Shown here in pieces: positions 34,211 through 43,000 of a stretch of DNA of 64,000 nucleotides; the first letter of the stretch is position 1, and each line of letters starts with the position of its first letter. The stretch lies in contig RDZE01000024.1 of assembly GCA_004293905.1 (NCBI GenBank), forward strand, positions 25,514 to 89,513, given 5' to 3'. Both the position numbers and the translations under genes were made by a program. Under the pieces are notes generated by a model. That model was not told where the DNA came from and searched no databases. It saw only the letters and a list, made by a program, of their open reading frames with translations. Source of the stretch: Cytophagales bacterium (GTDB lineage Bacteria; Bacteroidota; Bacteroidia; Cytophagales; Microscillaceae).

Positions 34211-34438
34211 ATGGACATAGCAATCATTTTCGCATTTTTTGGAGGATTAGGAGGTACAGAAATACTCTTTATCCTTTTTATTATATTGTTATTGTTTGGA
34301 GCTAAAAAAATCCCCGAACTCGCAAGAGGCTTAGGAAAAGGCATTCGCGAATTTAAAGATGCTACCAAAGAAGTAAAAGACAACATAGAAAACAGTGTAA
34401 AAATAGAAGAGGAAAACGATAAAAGACTCAACAAATAA
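34211..34438 (+). CDS. tatA: Twin-arginine translocase subunit TatA/TatE
   Basis: 75 residues. An N-terminal transmembrane helix ([21 protein letters not shown]) contains the FGxxKxPE motif, followed by an amphipathic helix ([23 protein letters not shown]) and a charged tail. TatA oligomerises to form the pore for folded Tat substrates. No tatC is nearby. It is 7 bp from gatA and probably co-transcribed. Confidence 0.92.
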   Translation: MDIAIIFAFFGGLGGTEILFILFIILLLFGAKKIPELARGLGKGIREFKDATKEVKDNIENSVKIEEENDKRLNK

Positions 34439-34445
34439 CCCCCCT

Positions 34446-35810
34446 ATGACTTGCCAAGAGAAAGTAAAAAAATATATCCAAAATATAAAAGCAAAACCCC
34501 AACTCAATGCCTTTTTAGAAATTTATGAAGAAGAGGCATTGCAAAGAGCAGCCCAAATAGATGCCAAAATTGCAGCAGGCAATGCAGGCAAATTAGCAGG
34601 TTTTGTAATAGGGCTTAAAGATGTTATTTGCTACCAAAACCACCCCCTACAAGCCTCCAGCAAAATACTAAACGGCTTCGTATCCCAATTTTCAGCCACC
34701 GTTACCGAAAGACTCCTCGCCGAAGATGCCATCATTATCGGCAGGCAAAACTGCGATGAGTTTGCAATGGGCTCGTCCAACGAAAACTCCGCCTTTGGCA
34801 TAGCCCGCAATGCTGCTGATGAAAGCCGCGTACCCGGAGGCTCGTCAGGAGGCTCTGCCATTGCTGTACAAGCCGACTTATGCGATATTTCCTTAGGCTC
34901 CGATACAGGAGGCTCTGTAAGGCAACCCGCCGCCTTTTGTGGTGTAGTAGGGCTAAAACCTACCTATTCGCGCATATCACGTTTCGGGCTCATTGCCTAT
35001 GCTTCTTCTTTTGATTGTATCGGTATTTTCGGGCGAAACATCAAAGATGTTGCCTTAGTATTGGAAGTAATCGCAGGAAAAGACGACCAAGATAGCACCG
35101 TATCATCGCAACCTGTACCCGCTTATAGCCAACAACTATCAGTAACAAGCAAAAAAAGAATCGCTTACCTCAAAGAAACTATAGAAAGCGAAGGACTACA
35201 ACCTGAAATATTAGCAACTGTCAAAAATACCATAGAACAACTCAAAAAAGACGGACACACCGTAGAACAAGTAGATTTTCCTTTACTCAAATACATTTTA
35301 CCTGTTTATTATATCCTCACTACCGCCGAAGCAAGTTCTAATCTTGCCCGCTACGATGGCGTAAGATACGGACACCGTACAAAAGAAGATTTTGAAGATT
35401 TGGAAGAAATGTATAAAAAAACGCGCTCCGAAGGCTTTGGCTCAGAAGTACAACGAAGAATCATGTTAGGTACTTTTGTACTCAGTGCCAGCTACTACGA
35501 TGCTTACTATACAAAAGCCCAAAAAATGCGCCGCCTCATCAAAGAAAGCACCGATAAAATATTCGAGAACTACGATTTTATACTACTCCCTACCACCCCT
35601 ACTACTGCTTTCAAAATAGGCGAGCACCAAAAAGATGTACTACAAATGTACTTAGCCGATTTATTCACCGTGCAAGCCAATGTAGCAGGCATTCCTGCCA
35701 TCTCTATCCCTAAAGGAACAGACGAACAAGGACTGCCCATAGGCATACAACTCATGGCGCAGTATTTCAAAGAAGATGAACTCTTGGCTTTTGCTAATTA
35801 TTTGATGTAA
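34446..35810 (+). CDS. gatA: Asp-tRNA(Asn)/Glu-tRNA(Gln) amidotransferase subunit A
   Basis: 454 residues, slightly short for GatA (about 470-490). The amidase catalytic triad is present: Lys in VIGLKDVIC, cis-Ser in GGSSGGSAIAV and nucleophile Ser in GSDTGGSVRQPAAF. GatA hydrolyses glutamine to provide ammonia for transamidation of mischarged Glu-tRNA(Gln) or Asp-tRNA(Asn). GatB and GatC are not in the window. It is followed by an inverted repeat in the convergent gap to the TPM gene. Confidence 0.95.
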   Translation: MTCQEKVKKYIQNIKAKPQLNAFLEIYEEEALQRAAQIDAKIAAGNAGKLAGFVIGLKDVICYQNHPLQASSKILNGFVSQFSATVTERLLAEDAIIIGRQNCDEFAMGSSNENSAFGIARNAADESRVPGGSSGGSAIAVQADLCDISLGSDTGGSVRQPAAFCGVVGLKPTYSRISRFGLIAYASSFDCIGIFGRNIKDVALVLEVIAGKDDQDSTVSSQPVPAYSQQLSVTSKKRIAYLKETIESEGLQPEILATVKNTIEQLKKDGHTVEQVDFPLLKYILPVYYILTTAEASSNLARYDGVRYGHRTKEDFEDLEEMYKKTRSEGFGSEVQRRIMLGTFVLSASYYDAYYTKAQKMRRLIKESTDKIFENYDFILLPTTPTTAFKIGEHQKDVLQMYLADLFTVQANVAGIPAISIPKGTDEQGLPIGIQLMAQYFKEDELLAFANYLM

Positions 35811-35840
35811 TTCTACAAGAAATAAAAATACTAAGGCTTC

Positions 35841-35897
35841 ACCCTAAAAGTGCATAACACCCTTTCAAAAATTATGACAATCGCACACTTTTAGGGT
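35841..35897. repeat. 12-bp perfect inverted repeat between gatA and TPM gene
   Basis: ACCCTAAAAGTG (35841-35852) and CACTTTTAGGGT (35886-35897) are perfect reverse complements across a 33-nt gap, in a convergent intergenic region. A terminator is possible though there is no clear T tract. The long loop is unusual. Confidence 0.4.
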
Positions 35898-35946
35898 AGG
35901 TTTATCAGTTATTTAACAACCAAATATTAGGTATTAACAAAAAAAC

Positions 35947-36798
35947 TCAATAATCACTACTATACCCACCACCGCCTGAGTCGCCGCCGCCATAGCTACT
36001 ATCTGAACTACCCGATGACGATGAGCCACTATCATAACCTGAGGAGGAAGAAGAAGAACCGCTATCATAACCCGATGATGATGAACTATCATAATAGGTA
36101 CTTGAAGAGGAAGAGTTATCGTAGTAATAAGTAGAGCTACTCGATGACGAATACGAAGAAGAAGAGGAGGAAGCACTCCGTAGTTTGTTTCTCTTTTTTT
36201 TCCTGAAAAGAAATGTCAATAAAAATATCACTGCGACAATTAATACAGCAAAAATAATAATAACTCTATAAGAATTGTACCATGCTTTTGTAGGCTCTGT
36301 ATTAGCCCGAAAATCAGCACTTTGCAATTGCTTAATGAGTGTTTCGGTCGCTTTTTGAAGTGCCTCTCCATATTTTCTTTCCTTCAGATGAGGTATCATT
36401 TGTGTTTTTACGATATTAGCCGCATCAGTATCAGTGATATAAGCCTCAACACCATATCCCAGTTCTATTCTTACGGCGCGGTCTTCGGTTACTATCAATA
36501 TCAAAATACCATTGTCTTTGTTTTTTTGTCCTATGCCCCATTTTCTGAATAGTTCGTTGGCATACTCAGCAATAGTAACGCCTTCTAAACTTCTAACAAT
36601 CACGATGGCTATTTGTGTAGAAGTAGTTTTGTCGTACTCTCTTAGTGTTTTTTCTAAATAGTTCTTGTCATTGTTTTCTAAAACACCAACATAATCATTG
36701 ACAAAAATGGCGGGCTCGGGCTTAGCAGGGAAGTTTTGCGCCTTTGTTCCCTCAACAATCATAAAGAAACAAAGGATAAGAAAGAGTAGTTTTTTCAT
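35947..36798 (-). CDS. TPM-domain membrane protein with Ser/Gly/Tyr-rich tail
   Basis: 283 residues. A signal peptide ends near EGTKAQ. The TPM domain (about 28-165) shows VNDYVGVLE, TSTQIAIVIVRSLEG, ANELFRKWGIGQKNKDNGILILIV and AVRIELGYGVE in pieces. One transmembrane helix follows (about 178-200; VIIIFAVLIVAVIFLLTFLF), then a basic stretch (KKKRNK). The last about 75 residues are almost only Ser, Tyr, Gly and Asp. TPM-domain (YgcG-type) proteins have been linked to membrane-protein quality control or phosphatase activity. It has its own promoter at 36809-36839 and is divergent from an exported protein gene. Confidence 0.85.
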   Translation of the reverse strand: MKKLLFLILCFFMIVEGTKAQNFPAKPEPAIFVNDYVGVLENNDKNYLEKTLREYDKTTSTQIAIVIVRSLEGVTIAEYANELFRKWGIGQKNKDNGILILIVTEDRAVRIELGYGVEAYITDTDAANIVKTQMIPHLKERKYGEALQKATETLIKQLQSADFRANTEPTKAWYNSYRVIIIFAVLIVAVIFLLTFLFRKKKRNKLRSASSSSSSYSSSSSSTYYYDNSSSSSTYYDSSSSSGYDSGSSSSSSGYDSGSSSSGSSDSSYGGGDSGGGGYSSDY

Positions 36799-36808
36799 CG
36801 TTTTTTTT

Positions 36809-36839
36809 CAAATGTAACAAAAAAATGAGATTTTTACAA
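36809..36839 (-). promoter_or_regulatory. Bacteroidota-type promoter for the TPM gene
   Basis: On the minus strand, TTG (36837-36839), a 20-nt spacer, then TACATTTG (36809-36816) give a full match to the -33/-7 consensus. The leader to the ATG at 36798 is only about 10 nt. Confidence 0.6.
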
Positions 36840-36849
36840 AATAATACAC

Positions 36850-38052
36850 ATGAAATCTATGAGAAAACAAGTCTTCATCATCATAAGTTTAGTAATCTTC
36901 TGCATGCAGGGGGTGAACGCACAAGTAGCAAAATCAACGGCTGATTCCTTGTCTGATTTGTATAAACGATATTTTGAGCTCAACAGCCAATACAACGCCA
37001 TGCGCGAAGAGGTAAATGTAGGCATCAGAGGAATACAAGATATTCAGCTTCAGAACTTGATTAATGCCAAAAGCCGCTACGAAAAGAATACACGCAGCGT
37101 AAAAGCAACGGCTACTTTTTTAGAAGGGTTTAGCAATAGCCTCAATAATTTGGAAAACTCCCTCAATTTTGCTTCCTATTTCAGTAAAATCTCTGCCCTA
37201 AACAACCCTAATAATGATGAATTAGGCTTTACATTAGAAAAAGAGGTGTTGCGTATTTTGGACGAAAAAATAATTAAAGGCAATGCCAGATTTAACAACA
37301 AAAAACCAAGCCGCTTCCGCGAAATCGTTTCTCATATCATCAACAATCCTCTGACAGAAGTGCTCACTTCAGTAGTACCCGGTGTAAATTCTATTTTATC
37401 GGTAGTGAATATGGTCAATCAAGTGGCATTGCAAGACGAAAGTGTGAACACTTCGCAGGTGATAGATTTTCAAAAAGATATGCAAAAATTTATCAAACAC
37501 TATGAAAGACTTGCCCAAGCGAACAATGATTTATCTTTCAACCTCCAAACCCTTAAAGTAAAAACAGAAGCACTCCGCAAAGTAACCCTTGATTTTAGCA
37601 AGGGACTCATTGTGAATCTGCACGACAACGCGCAAAACCCCGATTTGAATACACTTTCTTTGGAAGACCTCATAGAAAAATACTATTCTTTAGCCAATGT
37701 AACACTTGTAATAGATAAATTGGAGGGCGAAAATCGCAGTGGAAGTACTATCAATTACGATAAACTATTACAAAATCGTTTGGTGTACTCTTCTTTAGCG
37801 CGTAGTAAAATTAGCTTCATAGGCGAAGAGTTTGAGCGCCTTGCCAACGAATACAGAACATTGATGAGTGAGTATCACAAGAATATTTTGTTGATTCTTT
37901 CAGATGCAAAGACACTTTCGCCAAGCCCCGAAAAAATTGCTAAAAAAGTAACAGAAATAGAAGAAGAATACACAAATCTTATTGATAAATATCAGCAAAC
38001 GGTAGGCATAGAACGTCTTAAGGCACGCATGAATGCAGTACCTATTTACTAA
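36850..38052 (+). CDS. Exported helical protein of unknown function
   Basis: 400 residues. A signal peptide (FIIISLVIFCMQGVNAQ) is followed by predominantly helical, hydrophilic sequence with coiled-coil character (SLSDLYKRYFELNSQYNAM, LEGFSNSLNNLENSLNF, EFERLANEYRTLMSEYHKN). There is no catalytic motif, TPR or membrane helix after the signal. An ATG 9 bp in (MRKQVF) is an equally good start. It is divergent from the TPM gene and convergent with a SpoIIE gene. A periplasmic scaffold is possible, but I do not recognise the family. Confidence 0.6.
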   Translation: MKSMRKQVFIIISLVIFCMQGVNAQVAKSTADSLSDLYKRYFELNSQYNAMREEVNVGIRGIQDIQLQNLINAKSRYEKNTRSVKATATFLEGFSNSLNNLENSLNFASYFSKISALNNPNNDELGFTLEKEVLRILDEKIIKGNARFNNKKPSRFREIVSHIINNPLTEVLTSVVPGVNSILSVVNMVNQVALQDESVNTSQVIDFQKDMQKFIKHYERLAQANNDLSFNLQTLKVKTEALRKVTLDFSKGLIVNLHDNAQNPDLNTLSLEDLIEKYYSLANVTLVIDKLEGENRSGSTINYDKLLQNRLVYSSLARSKISFIGEEFERLANEYRTLMSEYHKNILLILSDAKTLSPSPEKIAKKVTEIEEEYTNLIDKYQQTVGIERLKARMNAVPIY

Positions 38053-38066
38053 TTTTGAATAGAAAT

Positions 38067-39347
38067 TTAAAAAGGTTTTATACGGCAAGAAAGCAACGTA
38101 ATATCATCATTATAGGGGTTTTCTTGCCTAAAATTATCTATTTCTGCAATCAAATTTTCATGTATTTTTTTCAAATCGGTTTGGCTTTGCGTGTGCATAA
38201 ATTGTATGAGCCTATCTAAACCATACTCTTCTTCTTCCATACTTCGCGCCTCCGTAATGCCATCAGTATAAGTAAATAACAAGAAATTTTCAATAGTAAT
38301 ACAGCTACTTTCAATGAAGGGCAAGGGCGAAAAAGCTCCTAAGACGGTAGTCCCTTTTTCGAGCAGAGTGAGTTCTGCATTGTTTTGCATATCGAACAAA
38401 AAGGCAGGATTGTGTCCTGCATTGATATATTCAAATAACTTTTGGTTACGGTCATAAATACAAATAAAACACGTAATAAAATGCTCGCCACGTGCATTCT
38501 GAAAGATTTGGTAGTTCAATTCCTCAACAATCTGTAATAAATCATTGGTCTGTCTTGCTAATGTACGCAATGATGCCTGAAAATTAGACATTAACAATGC
38601 AGCAGGCACTCCTTTTCCCGAAACATCGGCAATACAAAAAATAAATTTGTCATTATTAATCGGGATATAATCATAATAATCGCCCCCGATAAGGTCGTGC
38701 GGAAAATAAGTTGCTTTTATTTTTAGGTGTTCGTGGTAGGGCAATGTTTCTGGAAAGAGCATAGATTGTACTTTTTTAGCAATTTCTAACTCTCTTTTCA
38801 TTGCTTCTTGGTTGATTTGCTTGCGAAAGAGCTTTTTATTTTCAATCGCCACGATGATAATATTACTCAAAGTTTGCACAAAACGCGTATCAAGTTCGCG
38901 CCCTTGTTCGTCATCGAGCAGAAATCCCCCCGCAGGATTATTTTCTAAAAGTACATAGGCTAAAACTTGTTCTTTGTGATAAACAGGGACAATGAGGTCG
39001 AATATTTCTAAAAAGAGGGCATCTTCTGATAGTGGAAAGCCTTTCAAATCTGTAATATCGCGTATGTTTTGTTCAAGGAGAGATATAGGCAATTTTTTTT
39101 CAAAATCTTTGGGCGTACCAAAATGTACTTTACAATGCCATTCGTTATCTTCTTCCAATACATAGATTGCCATTTTTTCTACCCTCAAATTAGCTCGCAA
39201 TGTAAATTTATACATCATATACAATGCTTCTTCGGGCATATTATTGTTAATAGCCTGCGTAATTTCGAGAATAGAGTTCAGTTCTAATTCTACTAATCGA
39301 AATTTGGTTTTGAACTTATCACTGTTTGGTGGTAGTTTTAGGGTCAT
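38067..39347 (-). CDS. GAF-like SpoIIE (PP2C) phosphatase
   Basis: About 426 residues from the ATG at 39347 (MTLKLPP); a start at 39365 is possible. A GAF-like domain at about 25-185 (LRVEKMAIYVLEEDNEWHC, LIVPVYHKEQVLAYVLLEN) is followed by a coiled segment and a SpoIIE phosphatase domain (about 215-425) with IGGDYYDYIPI, IADVSGKGVPAALLMS, FTYTDGITEA and NDDITLL. The metal-coordinating Asps are kept. The start lies 29 bp inside the end of the ABC permease gene, suggesting translational coupling. Cytosolic phosphatase of unknown substrate, the third of its kind in this window. Confidence 0.85.
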   Translation of the reverse strand: MTLKLPPNSDKFKTKFRLVELELNSILEITQAINNNMPEEALYMMYKFTLRANLRVEKMAIYVLEEDNEWHCKVHFGTPKDFEKKLPISLLEQNIRDITDLKGFPLSEDALFLEIFDLIVPVYHKEQVLAYVLLENNPAGGFLLDDEQGRELDTRFVQTLSNIIIVAIENKKLFRKQINQEAMKRELEIAKKVQSMLFPETLPYHEHLKIKATYFPHDLIGGDYYDYIPINNDKFIFCIADVSGKGVPAALLMSNFQASLRTLARQTNDLLQIVEELNYQIFQNARGEHFITCFICIYDRNQKLFEYINAGHNPAFLFDMQNNAELTLLEKGTTVLGAFSPLPFIESSCITIENFLLFTYTDGITEARSMEEEEYGLDRLIQFMHTQSQTDLKKIHENLIAEIDNFRQENPYNDDITLLSCRIKPF

Positions 39348-40608
39348 AAGCATCTCTGAGTCCATTTCCCAGCAAATTAAAGGCTAACACCATTAAACTA
39401 ATAAACAAACTTGGGAAAAATACCAAGTGAAAACCGCCATCTGAGGCTATTCTTTCAAAGCCTTCGCTTACCATCACACCCCAAGAAGGAGTAGGAGGTT
39501 GCACGCCTAAGCCTAAGAAACTCAAACCTGCCTCTGTAAGTATAGCATTTGCAAAATTGGAGGTAAGAATTACAATCAAAGGACCTGTCATATTGGGGAG
39601 TATGTGGTAGTAAATAATACGAAAACTACTTACGCCTAATGCTTTGGCAGCTTCAACAAATAATTTTTCTTTGAGGCTTAATATTTGCCCTCTTACTACC
39701 CTTGCTATTTCTACCCAAGTAGTGAGCCCTACTGCCACAAAAGCCACCCAAATATCTTTGCTTTGCAATGCCAAACTGATGGCTATCACTAACATAATAC
39801 CCGGTATAGACCATACTACGGACATAAACCACATAATCGCATTGTCTACTCTGCCTCCGAAAAAGCCTGCTGTAGCCCCTAAAAATATTCCTAAAAAGGC
39901 AGAGATGAGCACTGAAATAAAACCAATGCTCAATGAGATACGGAAGCCTAACATAAGTCTGCTGAACATATCACGACCGTTTAGGTCTGTACCCAATACG
40001 TAAAAACGCGTTTCTATATGGTTGTTTTCAAATTTTTCTTTCAAATCAGCAATCGAGATACTTTGTTGTTGATTGCTAATATCCAAATAGAGTACTTTAT
40101 CTCCTTCTACTCTAAAATTACCTAATGAATCTGCCTTAAATTTTTCGGAAGCACCTATCCATAAAGGTTCTACAATATCAATCAAAGGATAGCGAATTTC
40201 ATCTATTTTTCCTTGTACGTTGTACTCTTTTACTTTCACAAAAGCCCCTTCTATGGTGTAGCTCTCAATAGGACGCACCGTGAAAGGGTTTGGACGCCCA
40301 AACAAATAAGCATTGAACCAATTAGGCTCTTCTACTTTTCTATCATCACGGTCTTTCATTACTTTGATAGAAAAACCTGGGGGTTGGTGCTGGAACATGC
40401 TTATGCTATCATTGGCATCGGTAGTTTTATCGGGGATAACCAAATAACCCAACAAGGCAATACAAATAGCCAAAACAATAATGATGAGCCCTGCTACTGC
40501 GGGTTTATTCATCAAAAAACGCTTCTTAACGTAGTAAAAAGGGGGTCTATGTTCCTCTTCTTGCGCTTTGTTTGGAGTGATGATGGGTTTATTTTTAAGT
40601 TTAATCAT
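39319..40608 (-). CDS. OppC/DppC-type ABC transporter permease with large extracytoplasmic insertion
   Basis: About 429 residues from the ATG at 40608 (MIKLKNK); an alternative ATG at 40641 overlaps the previous stop. Transmembrane helix 1 (about 30-55) is followed by about 150 residues of extramembrane sequence, then the BPD_transp_1 domain (about 205-425) with the EAA loop VEAAKALGVSSFRIIYYHILPN. OppC proteins normally have a much shorter insertion. They work with an OppB partner, two ATPases and a binding protein, none of which is here. It follows a small conserved gene and overlaps the SpoIIE gene. Confidence 0.85.
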   Translation of the reverse strand: MIKLKNKPIITPNKAQEEEHRPPFYYVKKRFLMNKPAVAGLIIIVLAICIALLGYLVIPDKTTDANDSISMFQHQPPGFSIKVMKDRDDRKVEEPNWFNAYLFGRPNPFTVRPIESYTIEGAFVKVKEYNVQGKIDEIRYPLIDIVEPLWIGASEKFKADSLGNFRVEGDKVLYLDISNQQQSISIADLKEKFENNHIETRFYVLGTDLNGRDMFSRLMLGFRISLSIGFISVLISAFLGIFLGATAGFFGGRVDNAIMWFMSVVWSIPGIMLVIAISLALQSKDIWVAFVAVGLTTWVEIARVVRGQILSLKEKLFVEAAKALGVSSFRIIYYHILPNMTGPLIVILTSNFANAILTEAGLSFLGLGVQPPTPSWGVMVSEGFERIASDGGFHLVFFPSLFISLMVLAFNLLGNGLRDAYDPKTTTKQ

Positions 40609-40630
40609 ATTATTTTTTATTAGAGTAAAT

Positions 40631-40888
40631 TTAGTGTCCATTGTGAGCTAAAAGCCCTTTTTTGGTGGCTAAATAGTAATATTTTTTATAATCTGTTTCA
40701 AAATTTATTTCTTGGTCGTTGAGTACTTCTTCGGTTGCAGAGGCAAAACATTTTACCCATTCTTTTTGCAAAAGTGTTTCCAAATTTTTTTTCAGTATTT
40801 TTTCTTCTATTTGTAGTGTTTCTTGCAAATGTTGAAAAGGTTGCAAAAAATACAATTCGTCTAATATATCAAACTCTGTATCATTCAT
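40631..40888 (-). CDS. Small conserved protein of unknown function
   Basis: About 85 residues from the ATG at 40888 (MNDTEFDIL); the frame is open to 40927 but would overlap the glycosyltransferase stop. Sequence is helical, winged-helix-like in size (FQHLQETLQIEEKILKKNLETLLQKEWVKCF), ending YYLATKKGLLAHNGH. I have the impression it is conserved in Cytophagales next to the OppC-like gene. No known domain. Its position between glycosyltransferase and permease genes with short gaps suggests an operon. Confidence 0.65.
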   Translation of the reverse strand: MNDTEFDILDELYFLQPFQHLQETLQIEEKILKKNLETLLQKEWVKCFASATEEVLNDQEINFETDYKKYYYLATKKGLLAHNGH

Positions 40889-40895
40889 AATCGTG

Positions 40896-42020
40896 TTAGA
40901 AGTTTTGTGGTCTATCTTTCCAAACATAATGATTACCTGATAAAGTTCTTATTCCAAAATACAATGCATACAAGGGATACAAGAGTTGTATGATTGGGAT
41001 ATAAGCCATCAGGCTCTTTCTTCTGAAAAACTTCAGTATCGGATACAAAAATAAAAACTCTATGATAGATTTGATTAAAATTTGTGCCAAAAGTATCAAA
41101 AGAGTATAAAATTTTGCTATAGTTAGTAAAATGGCTATAAATATAAAAAAATTTATAAAAAAAATGAAAGAAGCAAGGATTTTTGAGAATATATTTTTTT
41201 GGTGTTTCCATTTACTTGCCCATCTTAGCCTTTGTTGTTCAAACATTTGCCAACCGTTTGCAGGGTGTGTATGAACAATAGTATCCATGTTTTTTATTAC
41301 TGCAACTTGTGAAGGGTATCTTTGGGCTATCTTATGAAGTAAAAACTCATCATCACCAGAGGCTATGTGTAGGTTTCCTTCATAACCATTTACTGCCCAA
41401 AATGCTTCTTTACGAAATATCATGTTAGCACCGTTGCACATTGTGGGTACGTGCCAACTCAAAGTAGAAGCACCTACGCCAATAAGCGAACTAAACTCTA
41501 AGGCTTGCAATTTGGCAAAAAAAGAAGGTTTTTCTTCATAATAATAACGCACCAATCCACTCCAAAATACTATTTCAGGTTGTTTTTGTATTTGAACTGC
41601 AATGCCTTCCAACCATTTTTTTTCTACTCTACAATCAGCATCGGTACATACTACATAGTCATTTTTTACGTGTTTAATACCTGTTTGTAGTGCATTTTTT
41701 TTTCCCTCTGTTTCTGCTAAAAGGTAAAAAAGTGGATATTTTACTTTTTTTTGGTATTGTTGTATAACTTCTACGCTTTGGTCAGTAGAGTTGTCATCTA
41801 CTATCCAAACTTCAAAAAAAGAGTGGCTTTGTTGGTTTAGGTCTTCCAATAAATGGGCTATGTGTTTGGCTTCGTTGCGCATGGCTATCACTACCGAAAG
41901 TGGAGTAGTTGGGGGAGGAGGCAAATTGGAAGCGGGAAGGGGTATTTTTTGCCAGCCAATGTAAAGGAACAACAACATAAAGCTATATGCAATAATACTA
42001 CCCCAAACCAATATTTCCAT
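40896..42020 (-). CDS. Family 2 glycosyltransferase, membrane-bound
   Basis: 374 residues. Short N-terminal membrane helix, then a GT2 domain (about 40-270): LSVVIAMRNEAKHI, VWIVDDNSTDQS, VVCTDADCRVEK (the DxD-like site), GDDEFLLHKI and the QxxRW motif in QQRLRWASKW. Two or three C-terminal transmembrane helices (about 280-345) follow. The architecture is that of processive or membrane-associated GT2 enzymes making polysaccharides or glycolipids. Its start codon overlaps the transketolase stop by one base. Confidence 0.88.
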   Translation of the reverse strand: MEILVWGSIIAYSFMLLFLYIGWQKIPLPASNLPPPPTTPLSVVIAMRNEAKHIAHLLEDLNQQSHSFFEVWIVDDNSTDQSVEVIQQYQKKVKYPLFYLLAETEGKKNALQTGIKHVKNDYVVCTDADCRVEKKWLEGIAVQIQKQPEIVFWSGLVRYYYEEKPSFFAKLQALEFSSLIGVGASTLSWHVPTMCNGANMIFRKEAFWAVNGYEGNLHIASGDDEFLLHKIAQRYPSQVAVIKNMDTIVHTHPANGWQMFEQQRLRWASKWKHQKNIFSKILASFIFFINFFIFIAILLTIAKFYTLLILLAQILIKSIIEFLFLYPILKFFRRKSLMAYIPIIQLLYPLYALYFGIRTLSGNHYVWKDRPQNF

Positions 42021-42979
42021 TAGGCGTTTTTGCGTGCAATCGCTTTTTGTGCTGCGTCTACAATATTAGCGGCTGTTAAGCCATATTTTTGCATCAACTC
42101 TTCAGGTTTGCCACTTTCGCCAAAGGTATCTTGCACGGCTACCATCTCAAGTGGGCAGGGCATTTTCTGCACCAATACTTGTGCGATGCTATCTCCCAAT
42201 CCTCCGTGTTTTTGGTGCTCTTCGGCAGATACTGCACATTTTGTTTTTTGTATCGATTGCAAAATGGCAACTTCGTCTAAAGGCTTGATAGTGTGTATAT
42301 TAATGATTTCTGCACTGATTCCTTTTTGTGCTAACTGTTGGCAGGCTTCTAAGGCTTGCCATACTAAATGCCCAGTAGCAAAAATACTTACATCGCTACC
42401 TTCTTGCAAAAGGAGTGCTTTGCCTATTTCAAAGGGGGTGTTTTCGGGCAAAAAAACAGGTACTACTGGTCGTCCGAAACGCAAATAAACCGCTCCGTTC
42501 CAATCAGCGATGGCTAAGGTTGCGGCTTTGGTTTGGTTATAATCGCAAGGATTGATTACTGTCATGTTGGGTAACATTTTCATCAGTCCTAAGTCTTCTA
42601 ATATCTGGTGTGTGGCACCGTCTTCGCCTAAGGTAAGTCCTGCGTGAGAAGCGCAAATTTTTACATTTTTTTGGCTATAGGCTATCGATTGCCTGATTTG
42701 GTCATAGACACGCCCTGTGGAAAAATTGGCAAAAGTGCCCGTGAAAGGGATTTTACCTGCGGTTGCCATACCTGCGGCAATGCCCATCATGTTGGCTTCG
42801 GCAATGCCTACTTGAAAAAAGCGTTCGGGGAAGGCTTTCTGAAAAGCGTCCATTTTTACGGAGCCTGTCAAATCGGCGCAAAGGGCTACTACTTCAGGGT
42901 TTTGGTTGCCTAATTGTAGTAAACCTGCGCCAAAACCCGAGCGTGTATCTTTTTTGTCTAATATAGGGTACTGTTTCAT
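42020..42979 (-). CDS. Transketolase C-terminal subunit (Pyr and C-terminal domains)
   Basis: 319 residues. The pyrimidine-binding domain (about 8-170) contains VGIAEANMMGIAAGMA (the cofactor-activating Glu), SHAGLTLGEDGATHQ and the RFGRP end. The transketolase C domain (about 185-310) has GHLVWQALEAC and VSAEEHQKHGGLGDS. It is equivalent to the second half of transketolase or of 1-deoxyxylulose-5-phosphate synthase-like enzymes. The N-terminal TPP-binding subunit is not encoded next to it, so the partner is elsewhere. It lies 21 bp after murF. Confidence 0.92.
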   Translation of the reverse strand: MKQYPILDKKDTRSGFGAGLLQLGNQNPEVVALCADLTGSVKMDAFQKAFPERFFQVGIAEANMMGIAAGMATAGKIPFTGTFANFSTGRVYDQIRQSIAYSQKNVKICASHAGLTLGEDGATHQILEDLGLMKMLPNMTVINPCDYNQTKAATLAIADWNGAVYLRFGRPVVPVFLPENTPFEIGKALLLQEGSDVSIFATGHLVWQALEACQQLAQKGISAEIINIHTIKPLDEVAILQSIQKTKCAVSAEEHQKHGGLGDSIAQVLVQKMPCPLEMVAVQDTFGESGKPEELMQKYGLTAANIVDAAQKAIARKNA

Positions 42980-43000
42980 ACTTGCAAATATCGTAAAAAC

